A stretch of DNA of 64,000 bases, taken from the NCBI RefSeq assembly GCF_947489755.1, contig NZ_CANLFB010000019.1, positions 1 through 64,000 of the forward strand. The letters run 5' to 3'. Below, in pieces: positions 28,929-38,310 of this stretch. Made by a program: the position numbers and the translations under genes. The notes beneath the pieces were generated by a model, which saw only the letters and a list, made by a program, of their open reading frames with translations, had not been told where the DNA came from and made no database searches. Position 1 is the first letter of the stretch. Each line of letters starts with the position of its first letter. Source of the DNA: an uncultured Psychromonas sp. Its GTDB lineage: Bacteria > Pseudomonadota > Gammaproteobacteria > Enterobacterales > Psychromonadaceae.

Positions 28929-29000
28929 TCACTAAGTCGCTTTCGCACCCTTTGCGAGTTATGAAGCTAAGGCACTATCGCCTCCATAGCGACTTAGTGA
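28929..29000. repeat. 72-bp inverted repeat with two inner hairpins (cloverleaf-like)
   Basis: A perfect 13-bp outer stem (TCACTAAGTCGCT at 28929-28941, AGCGACTTAGTGA at 28988-29000) encloses a small hairpin TCGCA/TGCGA (28943-28957) and a GGC/GCC hairpin near 28971-28982, giving a three-way junction when single-stranded. It is not a tRNA, and no integron attC core sites were seen. It lies between converging accessory genes, with no gene in the surrounding 241 bases. Confidence 0.6.
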
Positions 29001-29062
29001 ACTACAAATTTGTGGCCAATATTTCTTAGCTGCAACAATACAATACTATTGAAACACGAACT

Positions 29063-30718
29063 TTATTTATCATTTATTAACCACAGCAGTATAGCGACTA
29101 AAATTATCACTCCACCTGAAATACCATAAGATACGATAGGCGCAACAACTTTACCTAATAGTGGCCATGTATGTTCCACGAAAGGGTGAACCGCAAACTG
29201 GGCGAGGCTTGCTACCCCCACCAAGCCAAAAACAAAAGTAAGCCATCTATCACTTCGGCTTTTCACTTTATCAGCATTATACCTTAACTCATCAAGGTGA
29301 TACCTTGCTGATTCTTTACCTGAGTTAATTAATCCTGTGGTTCCAAAGTTTTTCATAAAGTATGATAGGGAGTCAACAATTTCCCCTGAGCTACTACTTT
29401 GATGAATCATATTATCTGAGCTTGCAAGAACTTCATAAGCATAGAGTAAGTGATCTTGACTACGAGGTTTCTGAGCCCAAGTACACGCCCTAGCAACCTT
29501 TAAGTTGTAGTACTCTATGAGCTCTGTTCTTGCTTGGTTTCCAAAGAGTGTTGAGGCGGTGTTAGGGTTATCCCAAACATTTTCATAACTATTTTTAGCT
29601 CTCAACCATGTCCATAAAAGTATAGAACGATTGCCATGTAAGCAAAAATCATCAAAGACTCTTAAGTCGGGAGGCAGGTCTGCTCGCTTAGTAATGTTAT
29701 CTGCCCTGAGAAGGATTTTTGAAATAGAATGAGAAAACATTTTATACAGCTCATCTTTGTTTTCTGGCTGATCTTCAAAGCGAAGTAATGTGATCGATGG
29801 ACGTCCCTGCCACATAAATTGCCCAAATGATGTCTTTCTCTCTTTTTTCTCACTTACTAAGAGACTACTTACAGCATTGCAATATATAGACCGACATAGC
29901 TCTATAGTAAGTTCCTCTAATTCACTATTCTCTGCCCCTGCTATTTGATGTAGTTCCCAACTACCGCCCCCCTCACCAAAGTCAAAGTATTGCCCTTCAA
30001 CATTTAGAGTTTCATCTAAATGCTCCTGAGCTTTTCGTTTGCTTTTTTTTATAAATTTGTTGATTTCCCAGCTAGTTAGAGCCTTGCCTCCAATTGAAAA
30101 CATACCTTCATATGCATTATTTAAGACAACTTTAGCATCAAGCTTTTGTAGCCTAGAATCTACCCATATTGATTTAAAATAGTAATTATACATGTTTACA
30201 ATATCGGATAAGAAGCGTCCCTCTTCTAGTCCATTCCATGTAGCATCAAGTTGGAAGCTAAGTATTGCAATACCGTCAGAATAAATTTTTACAGATACAA
30301 AAAGAGGAAGTTGGCATTCCTCATTATCCAAGAGTATTGGAGGTAAACAAACGCGTAGATATGGCATTCCTTCGTTTTGAATTCGATTTTCATGAAATGC
30401 AATCTCGCAAGACTGCAACAGTTCGGAAGCAACAGATTTCGGCATGTCATCACTAAATTCTAATTTCCAATTTGGATCAAAGTTACGTCCTGTTCGTGAA
30501 ATCACCTCAATCTTTTTACTACCTGATTTATCAATATACATACACTTAAAGTCAGAGAAAAATACTGAATTAGATATTCCCTCTTTAAGAAACTTTGCTC
30601 CCGTTTTTAGTAAATCAATGCCTGCTGAATCAAAACCAAGAACGTAGTTATAAAAAGCATTAGCTTGTTTAACCTTAAGGAGATTACTTGTCACTTTGTC
30701 ATTGATTGAGTTAGGCAT
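29063..30718 (-). CDS. hypothetical protein with two C-terminal membrane helices
   Basis: I do not recognise the family. The 551-aa protein is soluble and mixed alpha/beta for about 485 residues, followed by a charged helix (about 465-490) and two membrane helices (about 492-510 and 526-548) joined by a short loop, ending INDK. This layout, a large cytoplasmic domain on a two-helix hairpin, resembles CorA-type topology, but the CorA GMN motif is absent. No enzyme motif was found. There is a GTG immediately upstream of the chosen ATG, and no strong ribosome site. It sits alone in the accessory island next to the XRE-ImmA/PIN pair. Confidence 0.7.
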   Translation of the reverse strand: MPNSINDKVTSNLLKVKQANAFYNYVLGFDSAGIDLLKTGAKFLKEGISNSVFFSDFKCMYIDKSGSKKIEVISRTGRNFDPNWKLEFSDDMPKSVASELLQSCEIAFHENRIQNEGMPYLRVCLPPILLDNEECQLPLFVSVKIYSDGIAILSFQLDATWNGLEEGRFLSDIVNMYNYYFKSIWVDSRLQKLDAKVVLNNAYEGMFSIGGKALTSWEINKFIKKSKRKAQEHLDETLNVEGQYFDFGEGGGSWELHQIAGAENSELEELTIELCRSIYCNAVSSLLVSEKKERKTSFGQFMWQGRPSITLLRFEDQPENKDELYKMFSHSISKILLRADNITKRADLPPDLRVFDDFCLHGNRSILLWTWLRAKNSYENVWDNPNTASTLFGNQARTELIEYYNLKVARACTWAQKPRSQDHLLYAYEVLASSDNMIHQSSSSGEIVDSLSYFMKNFGTTGLINSGKESARYHLDELRYNADKVKSRSDRWLTFVFGLVGVASLAQFAVHPFVEHTWPLLGKVVAPIVSYGISGGVIILVAILLWLINDK

Positions 30719-30721
30719 CAC

Positions 30722-31029
30722 TTGGGCTCATAAGATGGTTTAATTAAATATATGTAGTTGTTCAAATACTATAATTTTTATATACAAATCAGAATGATAA
30801 CTATCTCACACCCGAAGTATTGGAGAAAGTCAGAACAATGGGGAGGCAAGTTTTGCCTTTTACCATTATTTAGCTGAAAGCGATTAGTTATCCAGATAAA
30901 TAAGCTAAAATTTCTAATTCGCTATGTGCCCCGAAGTGCCTCTGAAACCTATAGAAGAGTGTCGAATATTACTTAGCCACAAAAAGCAATAACAGTAATT
31001 GGTATTTTAACAAGTTACGATGATTTATT
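30722..31029. other. intergenic region in the accessory island
   Basis: No gene, repeat or convincing terminator seen in these 308 AT-rich bases between two genes on the minus strand. Confidence 0.4.
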
Positions 31030-31584
31030 TTAAATAGTAATATTGAATATGCTTTTTAAATCAGATTTAAAATTAGCCGGGCAATCGCTTATGGCTTGCC
31101 AGTATTTAGCAATACTCTTAACTTTAGCTATATCAATGTGCGAACTATCTAGCATTAATTTCATCAAGTTAAGAGTTAATATGGCTTCAACATCTTGATC
31201 TACTGCTAACTTGATCATGTTCTGATCATCTGTTACCACTGGAATTTCCAACTCAATTCCATGAGCAATATAGCTAGTGTCTACTTTTGATGGATAAAGC
31301 TCATTCGCTTTTACATATGCCCACAAAAAATCAAACGTTTCCGTTAGAGATTTTTTTTGTTTCCTACTCATATTGGGAAAAACACTACGATTTTCAAAGT
31401 AATTAGGTTGTTGAGTCCATGAGAAGCTTGATTTGAGCTTGCGATTAGATAGCTCATCATTTAATTCAGGCAATGCATATAAACAATATTGTTCTACACC
31501 AAACTCTTGTAATAGCAACGGATCAATCGATTGAGCTAACCTTAAATATGAATTTGTATCTACTATAATTTTAGCTTGGGCCAT
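31030..31584 (-). CDS. PIN-domain protein, probable toxin-like partner of the XRE-ImmA gene
   Basis: Protein of 184 aa with the acidic residues expected of a PIN-fold RNase: IIVDTNSYLRLA (6-17) with the first Asp, an acidic ELNDEL near 39-44, and IPVVTDDQNMIKLA (about 117-130) with the TDD motif. PIN proteins of toxin-antitoxin modules cleave RNA. Its ATG touches the stop codon of the upstream gene with no gap, so translation is coupled. Pairing of a PIN protein with an XRE plus ImmA/IrrE regulator suggests a toxin-antitoxin-like or stress-switch module. RNase activity is inference. Confidence 0.78.
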   Translation of the reverse strand: MAQAKIIVDTNSYLRLAQSIDPLLLQEFGVEQYCLYALPELNDELSNRKLKSSFSWTQQPNYFENRSVFPNMSRKQKKSLTETFDFLWAYVKANELYPSKVDTSYIAHGIELEIPVVTDDQNMIKLAVDQDVEAILTLNLMKLMLDSSHIDIAKVKSIAKYWQAISDCPANFKSDLKSIFNITI

Positions 31585-32712
31585 TTAGTTCAACTCTGAA
31601 TATATTTCTCGTGCATCAAGTAGAGGCATGTCAGTTATCATTTGAATGTATCCAATACCTTTATCATCTTTTTTCAAGCATTGTCTTACTGCATCAAAGA
31701 ATGGGGTTTCGAAGTTGCTTTCAGTTTTTTCTATAAACTCTTTAGCATCAACATTGTCTAGGTCTTTAAAAAACATTTCACTGACGTTTTTATAACCTCT
31801 ATTGAAGTTGGTAATCCATGCATACAATTGACGACTAAAATCAATTTCAGAATATCCATGATGTCTCGCATAATTATTAATCTGAAGTTGAATAGTTGCA
31901 GGTGAGACCACTTCTTTTTTCGCTAATTCCATTAAATAACTAAGCTTAGATTTGATGGTTGTTTTAATTGATAATTCATCATAAGCATTTTTTGCTTTTT
32001 CATAAGGAAATAATAATACTCCTGCAAACGCATCAGCAAAATTTTCAGCTTCATCACCAGATAAAGATGGAGATAAGCAATGGCCTAACTCATGTGCCAT
32101 CCAAAATTTAAAGTCATGAATATTTACATCGAGGTTTAAATATATCCAAGTCGTATTTGAATCTGGTAAATGTATGTGGACTGCATTTTCATGCCTTTTT
32201 TTAGCTCCCCATAACACAGGAACTATTACTGCTTGTAAGTTTTTAAAGCGAGTTATTAAATGATTAAAGCCAACAATTTCATTTTCTTCTAGACCAATAT
32301 CATTACGAACTTTATCTGTGGCTTTATGCAAGTAATCATATTCACAATTTGGAGCTTGAAAAACAGTAGGGGTCTCAAGGCAATCAAAAGGTAAGAATTC
32401 TACTAGTGGGCGTAAATAACGGCCCATATCTTTAGCTTTTTCTATATGTTCAGGCTTAGTCTTATAGTTACCTGCTTTTCTAAAAGCAATTCTTGGCTCA
32501 TCAATTTCTTCTATAATAGTTAGCTCACTAAATGACAATTTTAGTAATTTAGCTAACTTCAGCAGTTTATTTGGACGAGGAAATGCCTTAGCATTTAGCC
32601 ACTGAGAGACAGCTTCTCTTGTAACATCAAGATGCTCTGATATTGCTGTTTGTGTTAATCCAGCTAATGCCATTGAGCTTTTGATTTGTTCAATATTTAA
32701 TAATGTTTTCAT
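31585..32712 (-). CDS. XRE-family regulator fused to ImmA/IrrE metallopeptidase domain
   Basis: The N-terminal helix-turn-helix (about 10-60: LTQTAISEHLDVTREAVSQWLNAKAFP) is followed by a zinc-peptidase domain with HELGH (about 206-210) and the downstream acidic EAENFADAFAG. ImmA/IrrE peptidases cleave repressors; fused to XRE they are typical of mobile and toxin-antitoxin-like loci. I use the ATG at 32712 (375 aa). An in-frame TTG at 32736 lies inside the promoter and would add eight residues. The PIN gene follows with no gap. The peptidase may control the stability of its own DNA-binding partner or of another repressor; that is inference. Confidence 0.88.
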   Translation of the reverse strand: MKTLLNIEQIKSSMALAGLTQTAISEHLDVTREAVSQWLNAKAFPRPNKLLKLAKLLKLSFSELTIIEEIDEPRIAFRKAGNYKTKPEHIEKAKDMGRYLRPLVEFLPFDCLETPTVFQAPNCEYDYLHKATDKVRNDIGLEENEIVGFNHLITRFKNLQAVIVPVLWGAKKRHENAVHIHLPDSNTTWIYLNLDVNIHDFKFWMAHELGHCLSPSLSGDEAENFADAFAGVLLFPYEKAKNAYDELSIKTTIKSKLSYLMELAKKEVVSPATIQLQINNYARHHGYSEIDFSRQLYAWITNFNRGYKNVSEMFFKDLDNVDAKEFIEKTESNFETPFFDAVRQCLKKDDKGIGYIQMITDMPLLDAREIYSELN

Positions 32713-32718
32713 TTTTTT

Positions 32719-32750
32719 ATTATAATCGCGTGTCAAGTTTAGTCAAGTTA
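32719..32750 (-). promoter_or_regulatory. promoter and repeated operator of the XRE-ImmA/PIN pair
   Basis: On the minus strand -35 TTGACT (32741-32746), a 16-base spacer and -10 TATAAT (32719-32724) place the expected transcription start on or next to the ATG at 32712, predicting a leaderless mRNA. AACTTGAC occurs twice, 10 bases apart (one helical turn), across and just after the -35, a likely binding site for the XRE domain. The rest of 32751-33065 shows no gene. Confidence 0.7.
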
Positions 32751-33065
32751 CTTACCGCTAATCTTTAATATCCCGCGGGTAGATCTTTCTTTTGCCATTT
32801 TAAATATTTATCATAGGAGAATATGTTTACTGCGTAATTGGTCGGACACTTACGTTCATATTCTCGATTCCCTTTCCTTCTTATCAAACATCACGAAATT
32901 TCATTCAAGAGAACAATGTAAAAATAGACTTCGTTGAGGAAACTTTTAGCAGCAGGGCTGAGTCGATAACAATCAATAACCTATAAAAAAGACCGTTATC
33001 AAGCTTATTACTTAAATGGCACCTAGGCATTTTCATTCGTTCTTAAATATAATCAGCTATAAATG

Positions 33066-33100
33066 AAAAAACTCCCTTATACCGAGTACAAGAGAGTTTC
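33066..33100 (-). terminator. probable terminator after the BCCT gene
   Basis: On the minus strand AACTC and GAGTT-type arms, with extra pairing and one mismatch, end in a run of T, about 65 bases past the transporter stop. Stem is modest. Confidence 0.5.
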
Positions 33101-33165
33101 ATTATACAACCCCAATATCAGCCAAGTGTTTGCTTTTGGGTTTACTTATGACGTTACTTTTCTTT

Positions 33166-34761
33166 TTATTTAATCGTAGCTTTCGGTTTATCTAACTCTG
33201 TTAGTAACCCTTTAATTAAGCTAACGCAACCAAGCAGTAAAATGAGAGTAAACGGCAGCGCTGCAATAATAGTAATTGATTGCAGTGCTTGAATAGACTC
33301 AGTTCCGCCAATCCATAACATCACCATCGCTATCAGGCCTGAAATAATAGCCCAAACTACTTTTTGTTTCATGGGTACATCCATCTTGCCACCAGCAGTC
33401 ATGCTGTCTACAACAATTGAGCCTGAGTCTAATGTAGTAACAAAGAAAACAATGATTAAGACGATAGCGATAACAGAAAGAATATCGCCCATCGGGTAAG
33501 CATCTAACATATAGAAGAGGCTTAAAGATACGTCTGTAATACCTTGTTCCGCACCTAATATTCCGACTTTATCAATGATTTGTTCAATGGCAACACCACC
33601 AAAAATAGACATCCAAGCAGTGGTCACTAAAGTAGGCATAAGCAGTACGTAAAGGAGGAACTCACGAATAGTACGTCCTTTAGAAATACGCGCTACAAAC
33701 ATACCAAAGAATGGTGCATATGCTACCCACCAAGCCCAATAGAACACAGTCCAGCCATGCAACCATGTTGTGTCATCACGGCCAGAGGTTTGACTTAAAG
33801 GGATAATATTTTTCACATAACTAATAATGGCAGTAGCAAATGAATCAAGTACTGTTGTGAAGTTTAATACCGCAATTAATCCTAGAAAGATAAAAGCAAT
33901 GACCATATTCAAGTTACTTAACAGCTTAACACCGCCATCCATACCACGCGTAACAGATAGAATAGCGAGGCCCATAATCAATACAATCACAAACTGTTGA
34001 AGGTAAATACTATTTTCAAAACCGAAAACATGACTAATACCACTAGCGGCTTGTGTACCACCTAAACCAAGTGATGTTGCTAAACCAAATAGGGTCACTA
34101 ATACAGTCATGATATCAATGATATCACCGGTTATTCCCCACACTCTGTCACCTAAAATAGGATAAAAAACAGAACGCATTGAGAGTGGAAGTCCTTTGTT
34201 ATAAGCAAAGTAAGCTAAACACAAAGCAGTCATGCCATAGATAGCCCAAGCATGTAATCCCCAATGAAAAGCCGTCGCACCTAATGCCAATTCACGACCT
34301 TCTGGTGTAAACGCTTCTGCATTTAAAGGTGTACCGTACCAATCCGTATAGAAAGCGGTAGGCTCTGCGACTCCCCAAAAAATTAACCCAATCCCCATAC
34401 CGGCTGCAAATAACATTGCGATCCATGACACGGTTGAATAATCTGTCTTCGCGTTATCGCCACCTAAACGAATTTTACCGAACGGTGAAAAAATTAAAGC
34501 GACTGCAAATAATAATAAGATATTTGCACCCCACATAAATAGGAAGTCAAAGTTAGAAAGAACAGCGCCTTTAATTGAATCAATACCCGCTTTTGCAACG
34601 GCAGGATCTAGCACCAGTAAGGTAACAATAAAAAGGAGTGATAAACCTGCGGAGAAAGTGAAAACGGTGTTGTGGACATCAAAGCCCCATTTATTAATAT
34701 TGTCTTGACCGATTTGATAATCAGTAGAATCTATACTGTATTTTTTAGATTTAAATTTCAT
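33166..34761 (-). CDS. BCCT-family transporter (betaine/choline/carnitine type)
   Basis: Inner-membrane symporter of 531 aa with about 12 helices. The family-defining glycine stretch is GMGIGLIFWGVAEP (about 121-134), and the Trp-rich segment TVFYWAWWVAYAPFFGMFVARISKGRTIREF lies near 340-370. These mark transport of quaternary ammonium or related zwitterions, often Na+-coupled and used for osmoprotection. The sequence resembles sodium-coupled betaine carriers more than the antiporter CaiT, but the substrate is unproven. It is a single gene next to the TAXI-TRAP genes, so it may feed the same catabolic block. Confidence 0.9.
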   Translation of the reverse strand: MKFKSKKYSIDSTDYQIGQDNINKWGFDVHNTVFTFSAGLSLLFIVTLLVLDPAVAKAGIDSIKGAVLSNFDFLFMWGANILLLFAVALIFSPFGKIRLGGDNAKTDYSTVSWIAMLFAAGMGIGLIFWGVAEPTAFYTDWYGTPLNAEAFTPEGRELALGATAFHWGLHAWAIYGMTALCLAYFAYNKGLPLSMRSVFYPILGDRVWGITGDIIDIMTVLVTLFGLATSLGLGGTQAASGISHVFGFENSIYLQQFVIVLIMGLAILSVTRGMDGGVKLLSNLNMVIAFIFLGLIAVLNFTTVLDSFATAIISYVKNIIPLSQTSGRDDTTWLHGWTVFYWAWWVAYAPFFGMFVARISKGRTIREFLLYVLLMPTLVTTAWMSIFGGVAIEQIIDKVGILGAEQGITDVSLSLFYMLDAYPMGDILSVIAIVLIIVFFVTTLDSGSIVVDSMTAGGKMDVPMKQKVVWAIISGLIAMVMLWIGGTESIQALQSITIIAALPFTLILLLGCVSLIKGLLTELDKPKATIK

Positions 34762-35180
34762 AGCTTCTGATACTTAACTACCCGCCATCGCAAATAGAAA
34801 TATCAGCTCCATATTTAATTAATATTTGATTAACTAGTCCATACCATAAAAAACGATGGTCAAACTGTTCCTATTAAAATGAGTTTAGGCATCATGCTAA
34901 GCTCAGTGGCGCACTCTACCATAAAAGTCTGTATTCACAGGTGCTAACTACCTCCCAGAGCCAAATAGATAGATAAATTAAAAGAAGAAAAATTTAAGAA
35001 GATAATTACAAGAAGTACATAAAGAGAAGGGATAATTAATCACGTTTTAAGCTCATATTTATTACGTTAGCTTTACACGTAAAATGACATTAAGAATAAT
35101 GTGTAACTGATCATCGTCTGTCGGGGGAGTTAATCAAAAGAGGTGAGTTAGTGTGATGGATATAAAGAGCATAATCAATA
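34762..35180. other. intergenic region between BCCT and TRAP genes
   Basis: No gene seen. It should contain the BCCT promoter. No repeat or riboswitch-like structure was noticed. Confidence 0.4.
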
Positions 35181-35218
35181 TAACCACTCGTCATCGAAAG
35201 ATTGATGACGAGTGGTTA
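35181..35218 (-). terminator. strong hairpin after the TRAP permease gene
   Basis: Perfect 15-bp stem TAACCACTCGTCATC with its complement and an 8-base loop, 16 bases past the stop. The U tract on the minus strand is poor, so it may be a terminator or an mRNA-stabilising end. Confidence 0.7.
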
Positions 35219-35233
35219 TATTAACCTAATGCT

Positions 35234-38077
35234 TTATGCGCTAACGGTTTGGCCAGTGCCTTTATCTGTATTACCTAATGCAGGGCCATCCTTGTCACGA
35301 CGTCGACGTTGTAGAGTAATAATTAATCCCAGCAATAATAATGCAGGAATAAAGAACCATTGTTTAGCAGGTCGTACAACAGGTACACCGACATCAACAA
35401 TAATTTGGTCGAAATCAAAACCAACCTTTTCAGCTGGACTATCGAAACCAATTCCATCAACCATGATTGAACCATCACTCTGAGGAAGCAACTCTAAGCC
35501 ATAGTTTTCTAACCGTTCTTCACCGGTTGCGCCTTCACCGACTTCCATCAACATCGTTAATGTCACTGGGTCACCAACGTCATTTTGACCATTTACTAGA
35601 ATACGGAGCTCTGTGCCAGGTTCAACTTCTGACATGACGTTTACTAACTCAGTGCCTGCTTTCTCATCATAAGGCGGAATGACATAATCCAACCAAAATC
35701 CAGGACGGAATAGCGTGAATGCGATAATTAATAACGCAAAAGATTCCCATAATTTTGACTTAGCAATAAAGTAACCTTGGGTGCCTGCAGTAAATATCAG
35801 CATTGCCACGGTGGCGATAATAAATATCGCAATTCCTTGCATAAAGGTGACATCCATTAGCAATAAATCAGTGTTAAAGATGAATAAGAAAGGCAATAAG
35901 GCGGTCCGTAACGAGTAAAAGAAGGCGATAAATCCGGTCTTCATCGGGTCACCTCCGGATACTGCCGCTGCGGCAAAGGATGCTAAACCAACAGGAGGCG
36001 TCACATCGGCCATAATACCAAAGTAGAACACAAACATATGCACAGCGATAAGCGGTACAATCAAGCCATTTTGTTGCGCTAAACTAACAATAACTGGTGC
36101 TAGTAAAGAAGAGACAACAATATAGTTAGCCGTCGTTGGGAGCCCCATTCCAAGTATTAAACTAAGAATACCCGTCCACAATAGCATCAACATAATGTGG
36201 CCCATCGATAGGAACTCAACCAATGCAGCCAGTTTTAGACCAATACCTGTTTGCGACACAGCACCCACGATAATACCAGCAGCAGCGGTCGCAATCGCGA
36301 TACCAATCATATTTCTAGCACCCGTAATTAAACCATCAACCAACTCATTAAAGCCTTGTTTGACCATGCCTGACGTTGCTTGTTTACGGAAAAATGCAAA
36401 TAAGTGACGCTGTGTTAATAGAATAAAAATCATCAAAGACGTAGCATAAAATGCAGAAAGTCCCGGCGAGTTTCGTTCAATCATTAAACACCAGATCAAT
36501 ACAACAACAGGTAGCAGGAAGTGCAAACCAGATTTCACGGTCGGCCCTGTTTCTGGAATACTTAACACGGGTGAATTGGGATCATCCATCACTAAATCAG
36601 GATAAGCAGAACTAATTTTAGCAAGTACAACGTAAGCAATCAGTACGAGTACCGCGACAGCCCAAAACATAAAATCAGGCGCTACAAAAGATTTTAAGAT
36701 GCTAATTAAGAAGAACAAACCAAAGGCACCAATCACCATGTTACCTAATACAATTGCGCCCGTTGAAATGGTTTTAGCTAACTTATCTTTACTTGCTTTG
36801 GTCTTCAATTTTTTCAAAATAAGGTATTGAATGGCGATCACGGCTAATACAATGCCAAGTCTTGCTTCAGCTGTTGCTAACGCTTGATAAAGCTCTGAGA
36901 GATAAAAAGCACCACCAGCAAGCGCAATAATAGGTAATAACGTCATTGCCCATGAAAGTAATACATCTTTAGCACTTTTAACATGGCCTTCGCGTGTCAG
37001 ACCTTGCATGTTCAGTTTAACCGCTTCTAAATGTACGATATAAACCAACGCGATATAAGAAATAATGGCTGGTAAAAAGGCATGTTTAACAACATCAAAA
37101 TAAGGAATATTAACGTATTCCACCATTAAGAAAGCAGCAGCTCCCATCACTGGCGGCATAATTTGGCCATTTACTGATGAAGCGACTTCAACGGCACCGG
37201 CTTTTTCTGCAGAGAAACCAACACGTTTCATCATTGGAATAGTAAAAGTACCCGTTGTGACTACGTTAGCAATAGACGAACCTGAAATAAGCCCTGTCAT
37301 ACCAGATGCGACAACCGCAGCTTTTGCAGGGCCACCACGTAGATGCCCCATCAATGAGAAAGCAACTTTAATGAAGTAATTACCGGCGCCCGCGCGATCT
37401 AATAACGCACCAAATAATACAAACAGGAATACGAGATCCGTTGAAACACCTAACGCAATACCAAAGACACCTTCAGAAAATAACCATTGGTGATCCATTA
37501 CGCCACCAAACGATGACCCTTTCCAAGCAATCAACTCAGGTGCATAAGGCCCTAAGAATGTATAACCAAGGAAAATCATCGCAACAATCATTAAGGGTAA
37601 ACCTAATGCACGTCTTGTTGCTTCTAATAGCGTTAACATACCAATAATGGCGACACCAATATCAAATGTATTTGGTGCACTTGGGCGATCACTCAAACGC
37701 ATGCCAAATAAATTATCAACTATCGCTAAGTCAGCGATAAGCGGATAAAGCGCACAAAGGCTGGCAATAATAGCTAACGCCCAATCAACTTTCGGTATCT
37801 GATTTCGCGATGAGGCTTTAAAGGCAGGGTAAGAAAGAAAAGCTAAGAAAATAGCAAATCCTAAGTGAATCGATCTCGCTTCACCGCTTGAAAAAACACC
37901 CCAACCAAATGTAAATGGTAAAGGGGAAGCAATCCAAATTTGAAATAGCGACCAGGCGAGAGCAACCCCAGCCATCAGTTTTACGATTGAGTTGCTCGTT
38001 GGGTTTCGCCCACCGGTATCGGTAGAAGCGACAAGATCTTGCAATTCCTCGTCGTTCATTAACGTTTTTTCAGTCAT
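35234..38077 (-). CDS. TRAP transporter permease, fused small and large subunits (TAXI-associated)
   Basis: Inner-membrane protein of 947 aa joining the 4-helix DctQ-like and 12-helix DctM-like parts, the 4TM/12TM form that works with TAXI binding proteins. The large-subunit core includes GSSIANVVTTGTFTIPMMKR and ASSVNGQIMPPVMGAAAFLM (about 265-320), and a second GMGLPTTANYIVVSSLLAP copy near 640. A periplasmic, PDZ-like DUF3394-type region (about 815-905) and a last membrane helix end the protein. The start is the ATG at 38077, eight bases after AGGA. Its binding protein lies upstream on the same strand, separated by repeats and a hairpin. Substrates of TAXI systems include glutamate and other organic acids. 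Confidence 0.93.
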   Translation of the reverse strand: MTEKTLMNDEELQDLVASTDTGGRNPTSNSIVKLMAGVALAWSLFQIWIASPLPFTFGWGVFSSGEARSIHLGFAIFLAFLSYPAFKASSRNQIPKVDWALAIIASLCALYPLIADLAIVDNLFGMRLSDRPSAPNTFDIGVAIIGMLTLLEATRRALGLPLMIVAMIFLGYTFLGPYAPELIAWKGSSFGGVMDHQWLFSEGVFGIALGVSTDLVFLFVLFGALLDRAGAGNYFIKVAFSLMGHLRGGPAKAAVVASGMTGLISGSSIANVVTTGTFTIPMMKRVGFSAEKAGAVEVASSVNGQIMPPVMGAAAFLMVEYVNIPYFDVVKHAFLPAIISYIALVYIVHLEAVKLNMQGLTREGHVKSAKDVLLSWAMTLLPIIALAGGAFYLSELYQALATAEARLGIVLAVIAIQYLILKKLKTKASKDKLAKTISTGAIVLGNMVIGAFGLFFLISILKSFVAPDFMFWAVAVLVLIAYVVLAKISSAYPDLVMDDPNSPVLSIPETGPTVKSGLHFLLPVVVLIWCLMIERNSPGLSAFYATSLMIFILLTQRHLFAFFRKQATSGMVKQGFNELVDGLITGARNMIGIAIATAAAGIIVGAVSQTGIGLKLAALVEFLSMGHIMLMLLWTGILSLILGMGLPTTANYIVVSSLLAPVIVSLAQQNGLIVPLIAVHMFVFYFGIMADVTPPVGLASFAAAAVSGGDPMKTGFIAFFYSLRTALLPFLFIFNTDLLLMDVTFMQGIAIFIIATVAMLIFTAGTQGYFIAKSKLWESFALLIIAFTLFRPGFWLDYVIPPYDEKAGTELVNVMSEVEPGTELRILVNGQNDVGDPVTLTMLMEVGEGATGEERLENYGLELLPQSDGSIMVDGIGFDSPAEKVGFDFDQIIVDVGVPVVRPAKQWFFIPALLLLGLIITLQRRRRDKDGPALGNTDKGTGQTVSA

Positions 38078-38170
38078 CAGAAATTTCCTATTGATACGCA
38101 TATTTCTGCGATTTTTTAAATTAAATCACTCTACATAATGCGTGTTTGATGCTTTTAGATTATCTATATG

Positions 38171-38220
38171 TATACCTAAGCCACTTCGAATACGACTTCA
38201 AATAAAGTAGCTTGGGTATA
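38171..38220. repeat. 50-bp imperfect palindromic repeat element
   Basis: TATACCTAAGCCACT (38171-38185) and AGTAGCTTGGGTATA (38206-38220) pair at 12 of 15 positions. Ends of this kind (TATACC.AAGC.ACTTC) recur between genes in Vibrio-like marine bacteria, from memory. It lies between the TAXI and TRAP genes. Confidence 0.55.
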
Positions 38221-38310
38221 TTTTCATTTAAAGTATGTTTGAAAATGTTGTTCTTAAAATACTCTTTTTTAAAAATGTTACTTTTAATATTTTTACCTGA
38301 ATATTTTTAT

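Noticed and set aside
28929-29000. Integron attC site or tRNA
   Set aside because: The inverted repeat lacks the conserved attC core triplets in the right places, and has no T-loop, anticodon arm or CCA end.
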